Shown piece by piece: positions 56,751 to 64,000 of a stretch of 64,000 nucleotides of DNA. The notes beneath the pieces are model-generated. The model worked only from the letters and a program-made list of their open reading frames with translations, made no database searches and was not told where the DNA came from. Position numbers and translations under genes: made by a program. The DNA is from Burkholderia lata. Its GTDB lineage: Bacteria; Pseudomonadota; Gammaproteobacteria; Burkholderiales; Burkholderiaceae. Numbering within the stretch: position 1 is the first letter of the stretch; every line of letters starts with the position of its first letter. Where the stretch lies: the NCBI RefSeq assembly GCF_902499335.1, contig NZ_CABVQK010000007.1:248001-312000 (forward strand), written 5' to 3'.

Positions 56751-57896
56751 TTACTTCACCCAGAGCCAACCGTCCTTTGCACCGTAGATGCCGTTTGCGA
56801 CGAGGCCGGTAATAGCGGCTTTTGCGCGCTCATTCCTGCGCTTCTCCTCGCATGGGATGTGCGCGGCCGCAATCGAAATCGCAGCATCGAGTTCGATGCA
56901 GGGGCGACCGAACGGCGCGTCGCCCTTACCGAAATTACGCGATTCGCGGAACGGTTTTGCCAAAACATCCATTACGATGCGCTGGTGTTTACCTTGTGGC
57001 AGCTTCACGCGCGACACTTCCGCCGCAGCCTCATCGGGTGCGACAACACAGGACGACACCGGTTCGCCGTCCTCGTCGTTGCTCACATCGACAATCTGAA
57101 GCGTGAAGGCGCGCTTCTCGCCGTCCGCGTCATCCTTGCTCTTTGCGACCGACCATTCACGGCCGCCGTCACGTTTCACTTCGATAACGGCATCGAGCGC
57201 CGCGAACAGCGACGAATGCCCGCGCAGACCCTTGCTTACATCTTTGCCCGTGTGATGTACAACGAGCACCGCACCGCCGATGCTCTCTTGCAGGACCTTG
57301 AGGTTCGCGATGATTTGGCCCATATCCTTCGAGCTATTCTCGTCAGCGCCAGGCGCAGCGCGATTCAAGGTGTCGATTACGAGCAGCCCCGCGCCGCCAG
57401 CGGCCTTCACGGCGTCTACGAGGTCGGACACGTCGGACAGATTGCGGAGGTCGAGCGACTGCGTGATGAACCGCAAGCCTTCCGGCAAGGGGCGACGGTT
57501 GTGAGCGGTCCATGCCTGCGCGCGTTTGCTCAAGCCAGCCTCACCTTCGAGTGCGACATAGACGACGGGCACAGCCGTGACGCGGTAGCCAAACCATTCT
57601 TCGTCGCCCGCGATGGCAGCGCAAAGGTCGAGGGCGAGGAACGATTTTCCCGACCCGCTCGGTCCGTACATCGAAATCATCCCATCGGATGGGATGACGC
57701 CACGCACGAGCCAACGTTGCGGCGGCGCATTCAACAGGTCATCCGCCGTTTGCAGGCGATAGCGCATCGGCTGCACTTCGGCTGGCACGGTTTGTTGTGC
57801 AAAAAAATCCTCACGCGCTTTCTTGCACTGGGCCACATCGCGCGAACGCTGAAGTGCCTCGTCGGTCACGGCATTGCCGATGAAGTCGGTATCCAT
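56751..57896 (-). CDS. RepA/KaiC-like AAA ATPase (replicative helicase type)
   Basis: 381 aa. Walker A GPSGSGKS at residues 78-85, Walker B LLVIDT at 171-176, and GGAVLVVHHTGKDVSKGLRG after it: the order of RepA-type hexameric helicases (AAA_25). The N-terminal about 65 residues include MRYRLQTADDLLNAPPQRWL and RGVIPSDGMISMYG. The C-terminal third is probably a winged-helix region (FGRPCIELDAAISIAAAHIP). ATG at 57896 overlaps the preceding gene's stop as TAATG. No primase gene is recognisable, so it may rely on host DnaG. It is the central replication gene of the element. Confidence 0.8.
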   Translation of the reverse strand: MDTDFIGNAVTDEALQRSRDVAQCKKAREDFFAQQTVPAEVQPMRYRLQTADDLLNAPPQRWLVRGVIPSDGMISMYGPSGSGKSFLALDLCAAIAGDEEWFGYRVTAVPVVYVALEGEAGLSKRAQAWTAHNRRPLPEGLRFITQSLDLRNLSDVSDLVDAVKAAGGAGLLVIDTLNRAAPGADENSSKDMGQIIANLKVLQESIGGAVLVVHHTGKDVSKGLRGHSSLFAALDAVIEVKRDGGREWSVAKSKDDADGEKRAFTLQIVDVSNDEDGEPVSSCVVAPDEAAAEVSRVKLPQGKHQRIVMDVLAKPFRESRNFGKGDAPFGRPCIELDAAISIAAAHIPCEEKRRNERAKAAITGLVANGIYGAKDGWLWVK

Positions 57897-58075
57897 TAGA
57901 GGTGGCCCTCCTTCAATTGAACCGCAACCCATTCCTTCGCCGATGCGACGATGTGTGCCGTAACCCATGCCTCGTGCTGCGCCCACGCCGCAGCGCCCAT
58001 CTTGCGGCGGCAACGGTCGCGTTCGACCGCAATCATGTGGTTAATGCGGGTTTTGATTGCTTGAACGTCGTCCAT
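57896..58075 (-). CDS. Small element protein, 59 aa
   Basis: MDDVQAIKTRINHMIAVERD, then RCRRKMGAAAWAQHEAWVTA and an AHIVASAKEWVAVQLKEGHL end. It is likely all-helical and contains many charged residues. Both junctions are TAATG overlaps (1 bp), with the 108-aa gene upstream and the ATPase downstream, a sign of translational coupling. The function is unknown. Confidence 0.65.
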   Translation of the reverse strand: MDDVQAIKTRINHMIAVERDRCRRKMGAAAWAQHEAWVTAHIVASAKEWVAVQLKEGHL

Positions 58076-58401
58076 TACGCCTCCCGCACTTTGATCCAGC
58101 GGGCGACCTTGCGGCGGTCGGTGGTCGTGAGGCGATACACGCCGCGACGCACTTCGCGGCCGTCGCGGTCGATGTACGGGATGCGCACACACGGCAACGC
58201 GAGGCCCTTTGCGCGCAGGCTTGCGATGAGAGCGGGGGAATTCGAGCAGCCGGCGAAATGGTCGAGTTCTTCACGCGGCATCGGGCGGCGTTGCAGCGCG
58301 GTCAGCGCGCGCAGATGACGGGGATTTTTCGTTCCGGTAAACTTGCGGCGTTGGTTCGCGCTCGGCTGATTGTTATTGGTCGGGCGATTTTTTTTGCTCA
58401 T
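58075..58401 (-). CDS. Small basic element protein, 108 aa
   Basis: ATG at 58401 (MSKKNRPTNNNQPSANQRRK) begins a basic, disordered N-terminus of about 25 residues. A possible winged-helix follows: HLRALTALQRRPMPREELDH, FAGCSNSPALIASLRAKGLA, then IPYIDRDGREVRRGVYRLTT and TDRRKVARWIKV. This is the pattern of small helix-turn-helix proteins that accompany replication genes, so DNA binding is likely. TAATG overlap with the next gene. Confidence 0.65.
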   Translation of the reverse strand: MSKKNRPTNNNQPSANQRRKFTGTKNPRHLRALTALQRRPMPREELDHFAGCSNSPALIASLRAKGLALPCVRIPYIDRDGREVRRGVYRLTTTDRRKVARWIKVREA

Positions 58402-58402
58402 C

Positions 58403-58609
58403 TTAGATGCCCTCCGCGAGCTTTTCGAGGGCATCGGCCGGCCACATGAGGCGACCATTCGGCAGCTTGACGGGGCGGAGCGTGAAGTACGCACCCGTTT
58501 GGCAATAGCGCTTGCGGATGGACTGCGGGCGAAGCGAGAGGAGTTCCGCCAACTCCTCGGTAGTCATCGGGCGGTGGGCTTGAGTCGCCGAAAATTGCTG
58601 CATCGTCAT
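58403..58609 (-). CDS. AlpA/excisionase-like helix-turn-helix protein
   Basis: 68 aa from ATG at 58609, with AAGGTG 7 nt upstream; a GTG three codons earlier is possible. The protein has MTTEELAELLSLRPQSIRKR (a MerR/AlpA-type helix-turn-helix), then YCQTGAYFTLRPVKLPNGRL and MWPADALEKLAEGI. AlpA homologues in satellites and prophages control integrase expression or act as excision factors. It precedes the 108-aa gene by 1 bp, and a run of minus-strand genes follows. Confidence 0.75.
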   Translation of the reverse strand: MTMQQFSATQAHRPMTTEELAELLSLRPQSIRKRYCQTGAYFTLRPVKLPNGRLMWPADALEKLAEGI

Positions 58610-58701
58610 CTTTATCACCTTGCCGTTCGGCTTGAGTTAAGGCGATACAGATTTTTTTGCAGGTTTCCGAGTTGACCGATAGATGCGCCCGCAACCGCCC
58701 G

Positions 58702-59565
58702 TTATTGCCCGTTGCCGCCCGTTGCCGCCCGCTTACGGGGCTTGAGCCGGTGACGCAGCCTTTCCGAGTTCAGATAGTCGAGTTGATCAGCAACGGTCGT
58801 GTAGAACAGTTTCCCGCCCTTTACTTCGCCAGTAAACGGCGTCTCGGCGGCCAACGCAGCCTCTTTGAGCACTAGAAACACGGCCTGAGTATCTTCGCTT
58901 CCGACGCTCGCTATCGCCCGGTCGATCAACCGGTCGAGCACGTTGCGGCGCGCTTTGATGGAGTGCTTCGTAACGGTCGGCTTCTCGACGGCGGCGGGCG
59001 TCGCATCCTCCACGTCGGCGGGGGAGTCGGACGGTGGCGTAGCGCTCGTCACTTCGGGGCGCTCGGCAATAACACGCGCGGCGAACTCTTGCAGGCCGGC
59101 CGCGCTCATACCGACCGACGACAAAGCGACGGTTAGCGCTTGCTCTGGCGGTTCGACGAACACATATTCGTCCGGCCGTCCGTAATCGTCTTCGGGGCGT
59201 TGCGCTACCGAAATAGCGGCTTCGCCCGTCTTCAGCAGGTCGTCTACCTGAGCCGAATAGAGCGCCACGGTTTGATACGACGCGGCGCACACATACACGA
59301 ATGGATTGCTAGGCGTCCCGTTCTCGGCATCCCATTTGTACCGGGCGAATTTTGTGCCGCGTGGCGGCGCGCACCGCAGGCAAGTCGGCGGCGGGATTTT
59401 GCTTTGTGGAGCGCGATACATGTCTAACACGTTGCTCAGGATGCGGCGCGGCGTCCACGCCTCATTCGTGATTTCCGAAAGCAACGATGCGGCTTCGTCC
59501 AACGTATTCCAACGCAACACCTTATCAAGTGCACGCGTGCCGCTTGTAAAATCGAACGTAGCCAT
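58702..59565 (-). CDS. Element protein of unknown function, 287 aa
   Basis: ATG at 59565 begins MATFDFTSGTRALDKVLRWN. A CxxC pair plus a third cysteine (PPPTCLRCAPPRGTKF, then FVYVCAASYQTVALYS) suggests metal or disulfide binding in the first half. The middle is Pro/Ala/Glu-rich and probably disordered (SATPPSDSPADVEDATPAAV). A helical C-terminal segment (VLDRLIDRAIASVGSEDTQA) is followed by a basic tail. Three TTGCCGCCCG-like direct repeats form the 3' end. I do not recognise it. It is the second gene from the integrase and is transcribed in the same direction. Confidence 0.65.
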   Translation of the reverse strand: MATFDFTSGTRALDKVLRWNTLDEAASLLSEITNEAWTPRRILSNVLDMYRAPQSKIPPPTCLRCAPPRGTKFARYKWDAENGTPSNPFVYVCAASYQTVALYSAQVDDLLKTGEAAISVAQRPEDDYGRPDEYVFVEPPEQALTVALSSVGMSAAGLQEFAARVIAERPEVTSATPPSDSPADVEDATPAAVEKPTVTKHSIKARRNVLDRLIDRAIASVGSEDTQAVFLVLKEAALAAETPFTGEVKGGKLFYTTVADQLDYLNSERLRHRLKPRKRAATGGNGQ

Positions 59566-59656
59566 GATGCGAGCCTCCCTGAAGGCCGTTCGTGGTTAGG
59601 CGGGGTCCGATGCACGAACATCGTTCCCCGCCGCTTCGTTCGATTCTAATGCTTAG

Positions 59657-61018
59657 TCACTGAGCGATGCGCAAGCCTTGCGGCTCGACCTTCGCATCGA
59701 ATTCGATGCCGGCCTGTTCTAACATCCATGCTTCGATGTTGTCGTGCCACTTGCGCAGCAGGTCGAGCGGACGGCGGCGGTAGTGTTTTTCCGCGATGGC
59801 GGACGGCTTGTGACCTTGAATTTGAGCGATGACACCGACCGGAACCTCGACCCATTCTGCGAGCGTCCCGAACGAACGCCGGAGGCCGTGCAGGCTCAGA
59901 TGAGGAAGGCCGGCTACCGCGAGCGCTTGGTTATGCGCGATGCGCGGCTCGGCGATTTTTCCGTCCGCCGATTTTTTGCTCGCGAAAACCCAAGGGGAGG
60001 GCGACCATGATTCGCCTTTGGCAGTCAAGTCCCGTATTTGACGGATGTTCGGCGGCGTGTCATTCAAGCGCTTGAGTTCCCGCAGGACACTGGCTAGGTA
60101 CGGTGTGAGCGGGATGGCGCGCGAACCTTCGACCTTGTCGGCGATGGACAGCGAGCGCCATTGAAAATCGACGTCGGTCCATCGGAGTGCCGCCATTTCC
60201 TCGCGGCGCGCGCCTGTGATGAGCAACGCTTGCAGATAAGCCGCAATGACCGGATTGCCGAGCTTGCGGACGGCGTCGAACCAAGCCGATAACTGTTCCC
60301 GTTGCAGGCAATCATCTTTCGCCTTGGTGCGCGGTACGGCGCTTCTGACGGCGCGCGCGTTGTATGCGTTTGGTGCAATGATGCCGCCGTATTCCGGCCG
60401 GTCGTTACACCAGCGGATGAAGGCGCGCAGCTTCCGATAACTCTGCTCGGCATTTGTCGGGCGCGTTAGCGATTCGGATGCGAGCCACGCGGCGACCACG
60501 TCGGCGGTTAAGGTCGACAGCTTCAACGGCATGAGCGCGGCGAGCGGTCCCGCGACCGTCACACCTTTCCCGCGCTTTCTCGGCTCGCCGCCAGCGTGTG
60601 CCAGATTCTCATGGTCGAATAGATGGCGCTCGCTCCATCGCGACCGGTTTGCGTCAAGATAAGCCGCCCAAGCTTCGTGCACGGTCGCATCTTGTCGCTT
60701 GGCTTCGGCTTTCCGCGCTTCGTGGGCGGCGGCGTGTTCTGCTGCCTGTTCGCGCGGGTCTACACCACTGTCGAGAAGCGTTTTCAGGCGGCGTGCTTCA
60801 ACGCGTGCCTTCTCGATGCTCCAAACGGATGGGTCGCCAATCGAGATGCGCACAAGTGAGCCGCGCAATTTCGCTTGGAGCACATACCGTTTTGTGCCGC
60901 CCGCGTTTGCGCGAAGACCAAGACCGGGCGCGCCGCTGTCCCACAGGAAGGCTTCGGATTTGCCCTTGGGGCAGGTGTGTGCCGCTACCTTGCCCGCCGT
61001 GAAATTGACCTTTGCCAT
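59657..61018 (-). CDS. int: Tyrosine recombinase (integrase) with DUF4102 N-terminal domain
   Basis: 453 aa from ATG at 61018 (MAKVNFTAGKVAAHTCPKGK). The N-terminal DUF4102-type arm-binding domain contains LRANAGGTKRYVLQAKLRGS and IGDPSVWSIEKARVEARRLK. The catalytic domain has Arg271 (ITGARREEMAALRW), His377 and Arg380 (LHGLRRSFG), His403 (IQGHKPSAIAE) and Tyr413 (KHYRRRP), the complete set. It lies 176 bp from the right attachment repeat and points away from it, as usual for tRNA-targeting elements. All residues are intact, so integration should be functional. Confidence 0.94.
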   Translation of the reverse strand: MAKVNFTAGKVAAHTCPKGKSEAFLWDSGAPGLGLRANAGGTKRYVLQAKLRGSLVRISIGDPSVWSIEKARVEARRLKTLLDSGVDPREQAAEHAAAHEARKAEAKRQDATVHEAWAAYLDANRSRWSERHLFDHENLAHAGGEPRKRGKGVTVAGPLAALMPLKLSTLTADVVAAWLASESLTRPTNAEQSYRKLRAFIRWCNDRPEYGGIIAPNAYNARAVRSAVPRTKAKDDCLQREQLSAWFDAVRKLGNPVIAAYLQALLITGARREEMAALRWTDVDFQWRSLSIADKVEGSRAIPLTPYLASVLRELKRLNDTPPNIRQIRDLTAKGESWSPSPWVFASKKSADGKIAEPRIAHNQALAVAGLPHLSLHGLRRSFGTLAEWVEVPVGVIAQIQGHKPSAIAEKHYRRRPLDLLRKWHDNIEAWMLEQAGIEFDAKVEPQGLRIAQ

Positions 61019-61193
61019 CGTCGCCGCCCTCACTTAGGGTAGATTCCGGAACCAATCCGGAACCCGATTTTGGCAATTTTGATCAACACATGTCAACGGG
61101 CTGGTGAGTCGGGATTTTTTTGAAAGCCTTATCAGGTAAGGATTTAGAGGGTTTTTGGCGACGTTCATCAACACCCGTAAATGCCTAGTCTTT
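61019..61193. other. Integrase upstream region up to attR
   Basis: This 175-bp stretch contains GGAACCAATCCGGAACC-like repeats (61048-61062), which also occur near attL around 52790-52807. Such repeats flanking both attachment sites are candidate integrase arm-binding sites. No gene was found. Confidence 0.45.
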
Positions 61194-61243
61194 CGGCCTT
61201 CTAAGCCGTAGGTCACACGTTCGAATCGTGTAGGGCGGGCCAA
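61194..61243 (+). repeat. Right attachment repeat (attR)
   Basis: An exact 50-bp copy of the tRNA-Arg 3' end, starting at CGGCCTTCTAAGCCG and ending at GGGCGGGCCAA. The bases 5' of it do not resemble a tRNA, so it is not a working tRNA gene. It marks the displaced 3' end left after integration. Confidence 0.93.
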
Positions 61244-61374
61244 GTCTTCCCGAAAGATCAACGAGTTGCGAGTCGAGCGCACTCCGATCAGCACGCGGAA
61301 CTGCGCTCACGGTGCTCAGAGTGAGCTCGCGTACTAGCTTGCTCGCGATGTTGCGTACCAATTGCAGACCGAAG

Positions 61375-61911
61375 TTAGCCTATTGACGAGGACATTGCGC
61401 GCAGCCGATTTGTTCTGGTATCCAAGTACCGCTGGTTGGGCAATGCCTTAAGGTTGGCGATCAGTTCCTGAAGGCGTTGGTCTTCCCTGTTGACCGTGTC
61501 AAGGCATCCTGTAAGCCGCGCCTCAATTTCGTCATTGCTCATTTGCTCGTGGTCGGAAAGCACTATGGCGAAGTTCAAGCGGAACGCCCGGATTTGTTGG
61601 TATGCAAATGCGGTGTCTTCTGCCGCTTTGCTTGGGAGCAAACCGAGCTAGCCGACGTTACTTTCATAAACCGGGTCGTTGGGAGGGGCGAAGCGCCGAA
61701 GTCTAAGGCGCTGTCCCTGCTCAATCGCCGCGATCATGCCATTCAACATGTCCCGCAGCATGGGAAATGCCGCCGTGTGTGAGGCTAATTCCCCGGCTAG
61801 TGCAGTGCCGTCACGAAACCGGCGATAGTCCTTTGCCAAGAAATTGTTGACATAGCCACCAGCGAGCACACTAACGAATGCGATCAATGCTGCATTGCCG
61901 TCCGCCATCAT
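61375..61911 (-). pseudogene. Membrane-anchored protein gene interrupted by an in-frame amber codon
   Basis: One continuous frame of 179 codons, cut by TAG at 61650-61648. It starts MMADGNAALIAFVSVLAGGY (61911, GGGAG-like site upstream) with one membrane helix. The part after the stop (LGLLPSKAAEDTAFAYQQIR, AFRLNFAIVLSDHEQMSN) reads straight on from NDPVYESNVG, and both halves keep sensible protein composition. Without the amber the protein would be about 178 aa. So this is a nonsense-mutated gene rather than two genes. The next ORF start in the second half (TTG) has no ribosome site. I do not recognise the family beyond a membrane anchor plus helical domain. Confidence 0.7.
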
Positions 61912-62000
61912 TTCTCCCGGACTTGAATTGGAAGTTGCAGTATGTTTCGCAATTGAGTCAGAATGTGAGCAGATAATTTGAAATCACAACACGGGGAATT

Positions 62001-62651
62001 ATGAAAGCGTTGATTTGGGTGTGTTCGGCTGTGATTGCTCTGACTGCGTGCAGTGAATCGGACCAATCGTCTACGGTATCGCCAGCGTCTAGCCCTAATG
62101 CGCCAGCAGTTTCGGCTGTTAGCGCGCAGCCGTAGTCAGTAGACATTTGGGTCGACCTTAAACCGGAAACATTCCGAAAGCAGTATGACGAGCTGGCAAC
62201 GGCCGACGGGGAAGACACGATCCGACGAATGAGCAAGAAAAAGGATGGAATCGAAGTAACGCTTAATGACGAACGTTTTCAACGAGGGATAGCTGAACTG
62301 AAGAAGCTCGATTTGGCGAATGGGCATTTTGAGAGCCAGCTTGGAATTCACCTTTACGTCAACAGTGCTGACAAGATTACAAGGATTGGCGTGGTAGGAG
62401 ACCGATCCGATCCCGTCAATCTTATGCACTTTGTCGGTGCCGTGGGCATAGTCAATAACATGCTGAACCCGGGCTCGGATAAAAAAGCGAATACGGACTT
62501 CCTCGCGTCTCTAAGCCTTATGAGGGGCGATGCCGACGCGTCCATAGGGCAGCCGGTTTCAGCATTCAACCACGGCGGAGCATTCGCATGTATTTCGGTA
62601 CCTTCCGAACAATCGACCAGTGTTGCCTGCGTTGTGACGCCGCGCTCATAG
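62001..62651 (+). pseudogene. Lipoprotein gene interrupted by an in-frame amber codon
   Basis: ATG 62001 begins MKALIWVCSAVIALTACSES, a lipoprotein signal with lipobox ALTAC (Cys17). After a Ser/Pro/Ala linker the frame meets TAG at 62133-62135 (AQP-stop). It then continues in the same frame through SVDIWVDLKPETFRKQYDEL to VACVVTPRS at 62651 with no further stop. Full length would be 216 codons. The distal part is a soluble domain with two cysteines (AFACISVPSEQ and SVACVVTP) that could pair. GGGGAA lies upstream of the start. The shorter alternatives are a 44-aa lipopeptide and a cytoplasmic protein starting at 62229, less likely. Confidence 0.7.
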
Positions 62652-62881
62652 TTGGTCGCCCGCTCCGGGCCAAAATTCGATAGAGATTTCTGCGCGGGAC
62701 TGCGGAGCTGATGTGCGCTGGACAACTCAGCGATGGCGATGGGCTGGTGGACCGGTGAAGGTGCGCAGCGCTGATTTATTTGGTGTGCACGTCAAGAGAT
62801 CGGTCGCGCTTGATCTGCCGATTGTCCATCCTCGTCATCAGCGGGCGAGTAGCCTTGGTCCTAAACCGTTCGGGAGCGGCG
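62652..62881. other. 230-bp gap between the lipoprotein pseudogene and the 104-aa gene
   Basis: No gene or clear promoter was identified. Frames cross it but begin without ribosome sites. Confidence 0.35.
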
Positions 62882-63196
62882 ATGAGCTACTACGGAATTT
62901 CGATGGTCAAGCTAGATGCGACGGTGGGCGAAGTGGCCGAGGCAAAGGTGCATCAGCTCAGCAAGGACAAGGACGGAAATATCGGATTGGATGCGGGCAA
63001 GGCGATGGCCTATCACGATGTTGCCAATCTGATCGTAGGCGGAGACACCGTGTACGTCATCGTGCCTGACGGTCCCGGCCCATATCGCTACACCGATAAG
63101 GTTCGAGTGAAGCCGGGACAGCGCCAGTATCTGGAGAGCTTCGGGGGCGACGGTGCTGCTACCGCCGCATTGATGGCGCTCCTGAAATTCGATTGA
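62882..63196 (+). CDS. Hypothetical protein, 104 aa
   Basis: ATG 62882 is preceded by GGGAG. The protein begins MSYYGISMVKLDATVGEVAE and continues AKVHQLSKDKDGNIGLDAGK, AMAYHDVANLIVGGDTVYVI, VPDGPGPYRYTDKVRVKPGQ and RQYLESFGGDGAATAALMAL, a small alpha/beta fold. It looks complete, unlike the two genes beside it. It may resemble small DUF-type proteins of the DUF3892 kind, but I am not confident. The function is unknown. Confidence 0.6.
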   Translation: MSYYGISMVKLDATVGEVAEAKVHQLSKDKDGNIGLDAGKAMAYHDVANLIVGGDTVYVIVPDGPGPYRYTDKVRVKPGQRQYLESFGGDGAATAALMALLKFD

Positions 63197-63394
63197 CGTT
63201 TCTTACGCCCGCTGTCGGACGTCGGCGAGCCATCGCGGATCGACCGGGCGTTCCAGCATTCGACATGTGGACTTGCGCATTTTCCGCGCTCGCCGCACTG
63301 CACGGCGGAAAGCTCGCGTAAGGGTAGTCTAAGCGACTGCGAAGGGCACGCATACCCGGCGTCCCTGCGGGCCGGTAGCACGGCTGTAGCGACG
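63197..63394. other. Intergenic stretch before the tRNA-Arg remnant
   Basis: No gene supported. Short minus-strand frames overlap it but are Cys/Arg-rich and lack starts with ribosome sites. I see no insertion-sequence ends. Confidence 0.35.
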
Positions 63395-63501
63395 CCGCCC
63401 TGGCGAGTTGGATACAAGCTGCACCCAGCAAGGCGCGGCGCTACACGAGCAACGGCCTTCCAAAACGTAGGTCACACGTTTGAATCGTGTAGGGCGGGCC
63501 A
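63395..63501 (+). pseudogene. Degenerate tRNA-Arg copy with an insertion in the D arm
   Basis: The 5' part CCGCCCT (63395-63401), then GGCGAGTTGGATA, matches the tRNA-Arg acceptor and D arm with a 2-base gap. About 27 bp of unrelated sequence follow. The rest (63447-63501) matches the tRNA from GAGCAACGGCC to CCA at 51 of 55 positions; the changes are three in the anticodon loop/stem (TCTAAGCC to TCCAAAAC) and TTCGAAT to TTTGAAT in the T loop. It cannot fold as a tRNA and the anticodon is lost, so it is a tRNA pseudogene. It marks the far edge of the accessory interval, next to glmS. Confidence 0.75.
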
Positions 63502-63552
63502 GCTACATCCTTCAAAGACCTTCACCAGTCCGCCCCGGGTTACCCAACCCCC

Positions 63553-64000
63553 TCACTCCACCGTCACCGATTTCGCCAGATTCCTCGGCTTGTCGATATC
63601 CGCACCGCGCAAACACGCCGCGTGATACGCGAGCAACTGCAGAGGCACGACGTGCAGGATCGGCGACAACAACCCGTAGTAATCGGGCATCCGCAGTACC
63701 GACACACCTTCGCTGTTGTCGATCCGCGTATCGGCATCGGCGAACACGTAAAGCTGCCCGCCGCGCGCCCGCACTTCCTGCATGTTCGACTTCAGCTTCT
63801 CGAGCAGAGCGTCGTTCGGCGCGATCGTCGCGACGGGCATCGTGTGGGTCACGAGCGCGAGCGGCCCGTGCTTCAACTCGCCCGCGGGATACGCCTCCGC
63901 GTGGATATACGAAATCTCCTTCAGCTTCAGCGCACCTTCGAGCGCGATCGGGTAGTGCAGCCCGCGCCCGAGAAACAGCGCATTCTCGTGCTGCGAGAAT
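63553..64000 (-). CDS. glmS: Glucosamine-fructose-6-phosphate aminotransferase (isomerising), C-terminal part
   Basis: The stop lies at 63553 and the frame runs off the right edge. It reads back through [20 protein letters not shown] and [20 protein letters not shown], a strongly conserved signature of the sugar-isomerase (SIS) domain. It ends [26 protein letters not shown], the family C-terminus. GlmS makes glucosamine-6-phosphate, the substrate of GlmM encoded at 29894. The N-terminal glutaminase domain is outside the window. It reads toward the tRNA pseudogene. Confidence 0.95.
   Translation of the reverse strand, partial: FSQHENALFLGRGLHYPIALEGALKLKEISYIHAEAYPAGELKHGPLALVTHTMPVATIAPNDALLEKLKSNMQEVRARGGQLYVFADADTRIDNSEGVSVLRMPDYYGLLSPILHVVPLQLLAYHAACLRGADIDKPRNLAKSVTVE

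Larger units (their letters stand above)
52684..61243. mobile_element. Phage-satellite-like integrative element at tRNA-Arg
   Basis: The element lies between two identical 50-bp repeats of the tRNA-Arg 3' end; the repeat-to-repeat unit is 8,510 bp. Gene order from left: terminase small subunit (-), OLD nuclease (+), coiled-coil protein (-), SSB-like protein (-), RepA-like ATPase (-), two small proteins (-), AlpA-like HTH protein (-), a 287-aa protein (-) and integrase (-). There are no capsid, portal, tail, lysis or conjugation genes. An integrase, replication genes and a lone TerS are the hallmarks of phage-inducible chromosomal islands, which use a helper phage for packaging. It is short for a PICI, so it might be a reduced or distinct type. 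Confidence 0.8.

Noticed and set aside
61194..61243. A second tRNA-Arg gene at the right att repeat
   Set aside because: Only the 3' 50 bases are present; no 5' acceptor or D arm precedes it, so it cannot fold as a tRNA.
52684..61243. Complete or defective tailed prophage
   Set aside because: No portal, capsid, tail, large terminase, holin or lysin gene is seen in 8.5 kb; only TerS, replication and integration genes are present.
61375..61911. Two separate small genes (87 and 88 aa)
   Set aside because: The second half lies in the same frame directly after a TAG, has no plausible start site, and reads as a continuation of the first.

Overview
The window is GC-rich (high 60s % over most of its length, by eye) and has the gene content and order of a Burkholderia chromosome, most likely of the B. 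cepacia complex. The supporting clusters are malonate decarboxylase next to a Mad transporter, a gloB/methyltransferase/rnhA/dnaQ block, carA-(LysE-type gene)-carB-greA, rlmE-ftsH-folP-glmM, pstSCAB-phoU-phoB-phoR with ppk and ppx, and glmS at the right edge. The genus call is inference from synteny and protein recognition; no search was run.

Layout. 1-6454: end of a malonate transporter (madM) and a tightly overlapping malonate decarboxylase operon, mdcA-C-D-E-G-B-H. 6584-12819: mixed genes, namely a PLD-like exported protein, a phosphoribosyltransferase, an intracellular PHB depolymerase, a GST, a ProP-type transporter and a YnfA protein. 12847-17407: dnaQ, rnhA and a methyltransferase (minus strand) opposite gloB and the lytic transglycosylase mltD. 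17565-24887: an MFS permease, carA, a LysE-type exporter, carB and greA. 24902-31249: a DUF4149 protein, a YhbY-type RNA-binding protein, then rlmE-ftsH-folP-glmM. 31619-42392: the phosphate regulon. A row of Pho-box half sites precedes pstSCAB-phoU-phoBR, and ppk and ppx are divergent, with a candidate Pho box on the ppk side. 42481-52732: an exported protein, tRNA-Pro(TGG), sixA, an OlsB-type acyltransferase, small membrane proteins and lipoproteins, a MATE exporter, an acyl-CoA synthetase, an NlpD-like protein, an aldose epimerase, uppP and tRNA-Arg(TCT).

The accessory part lies between tRNA-Arg(TCT) at 52656 and glmS at 63553. An element with an 8,510-bp repeat-to-repeat unit is bounded by identical 50-bp copies of the tRNA 3' end (52684-52733 and 61194-61243). 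It carries a tyrosine integrase, an AlpA-like HTH protein, a RepA-like ATPase, a single-stranded-DNA-binding protein, two 20-bp direct repeats that could be an origin, and a P27-family terminase small subunit, but no capsid, tail or lysis genes. That is the layout of a phage satellite (PICI-like). Its cargo is a markedly lower-GC gene for an OLD-family ATPase/TOPRIM nuclease, a candidate anti-phage gene.

Beyond the second repeat lies a decayed 2.2-kb segment. It holds two neighbouring genes each cut by one in-frame amber codon, one small intact gene, and a degenerate tRNA-Arg copy (63395-63501) whose D-arm is interrupted by about 27 bp. The tRNA-Arg/glmS interval therefore looks like a repeated integration hotspot.
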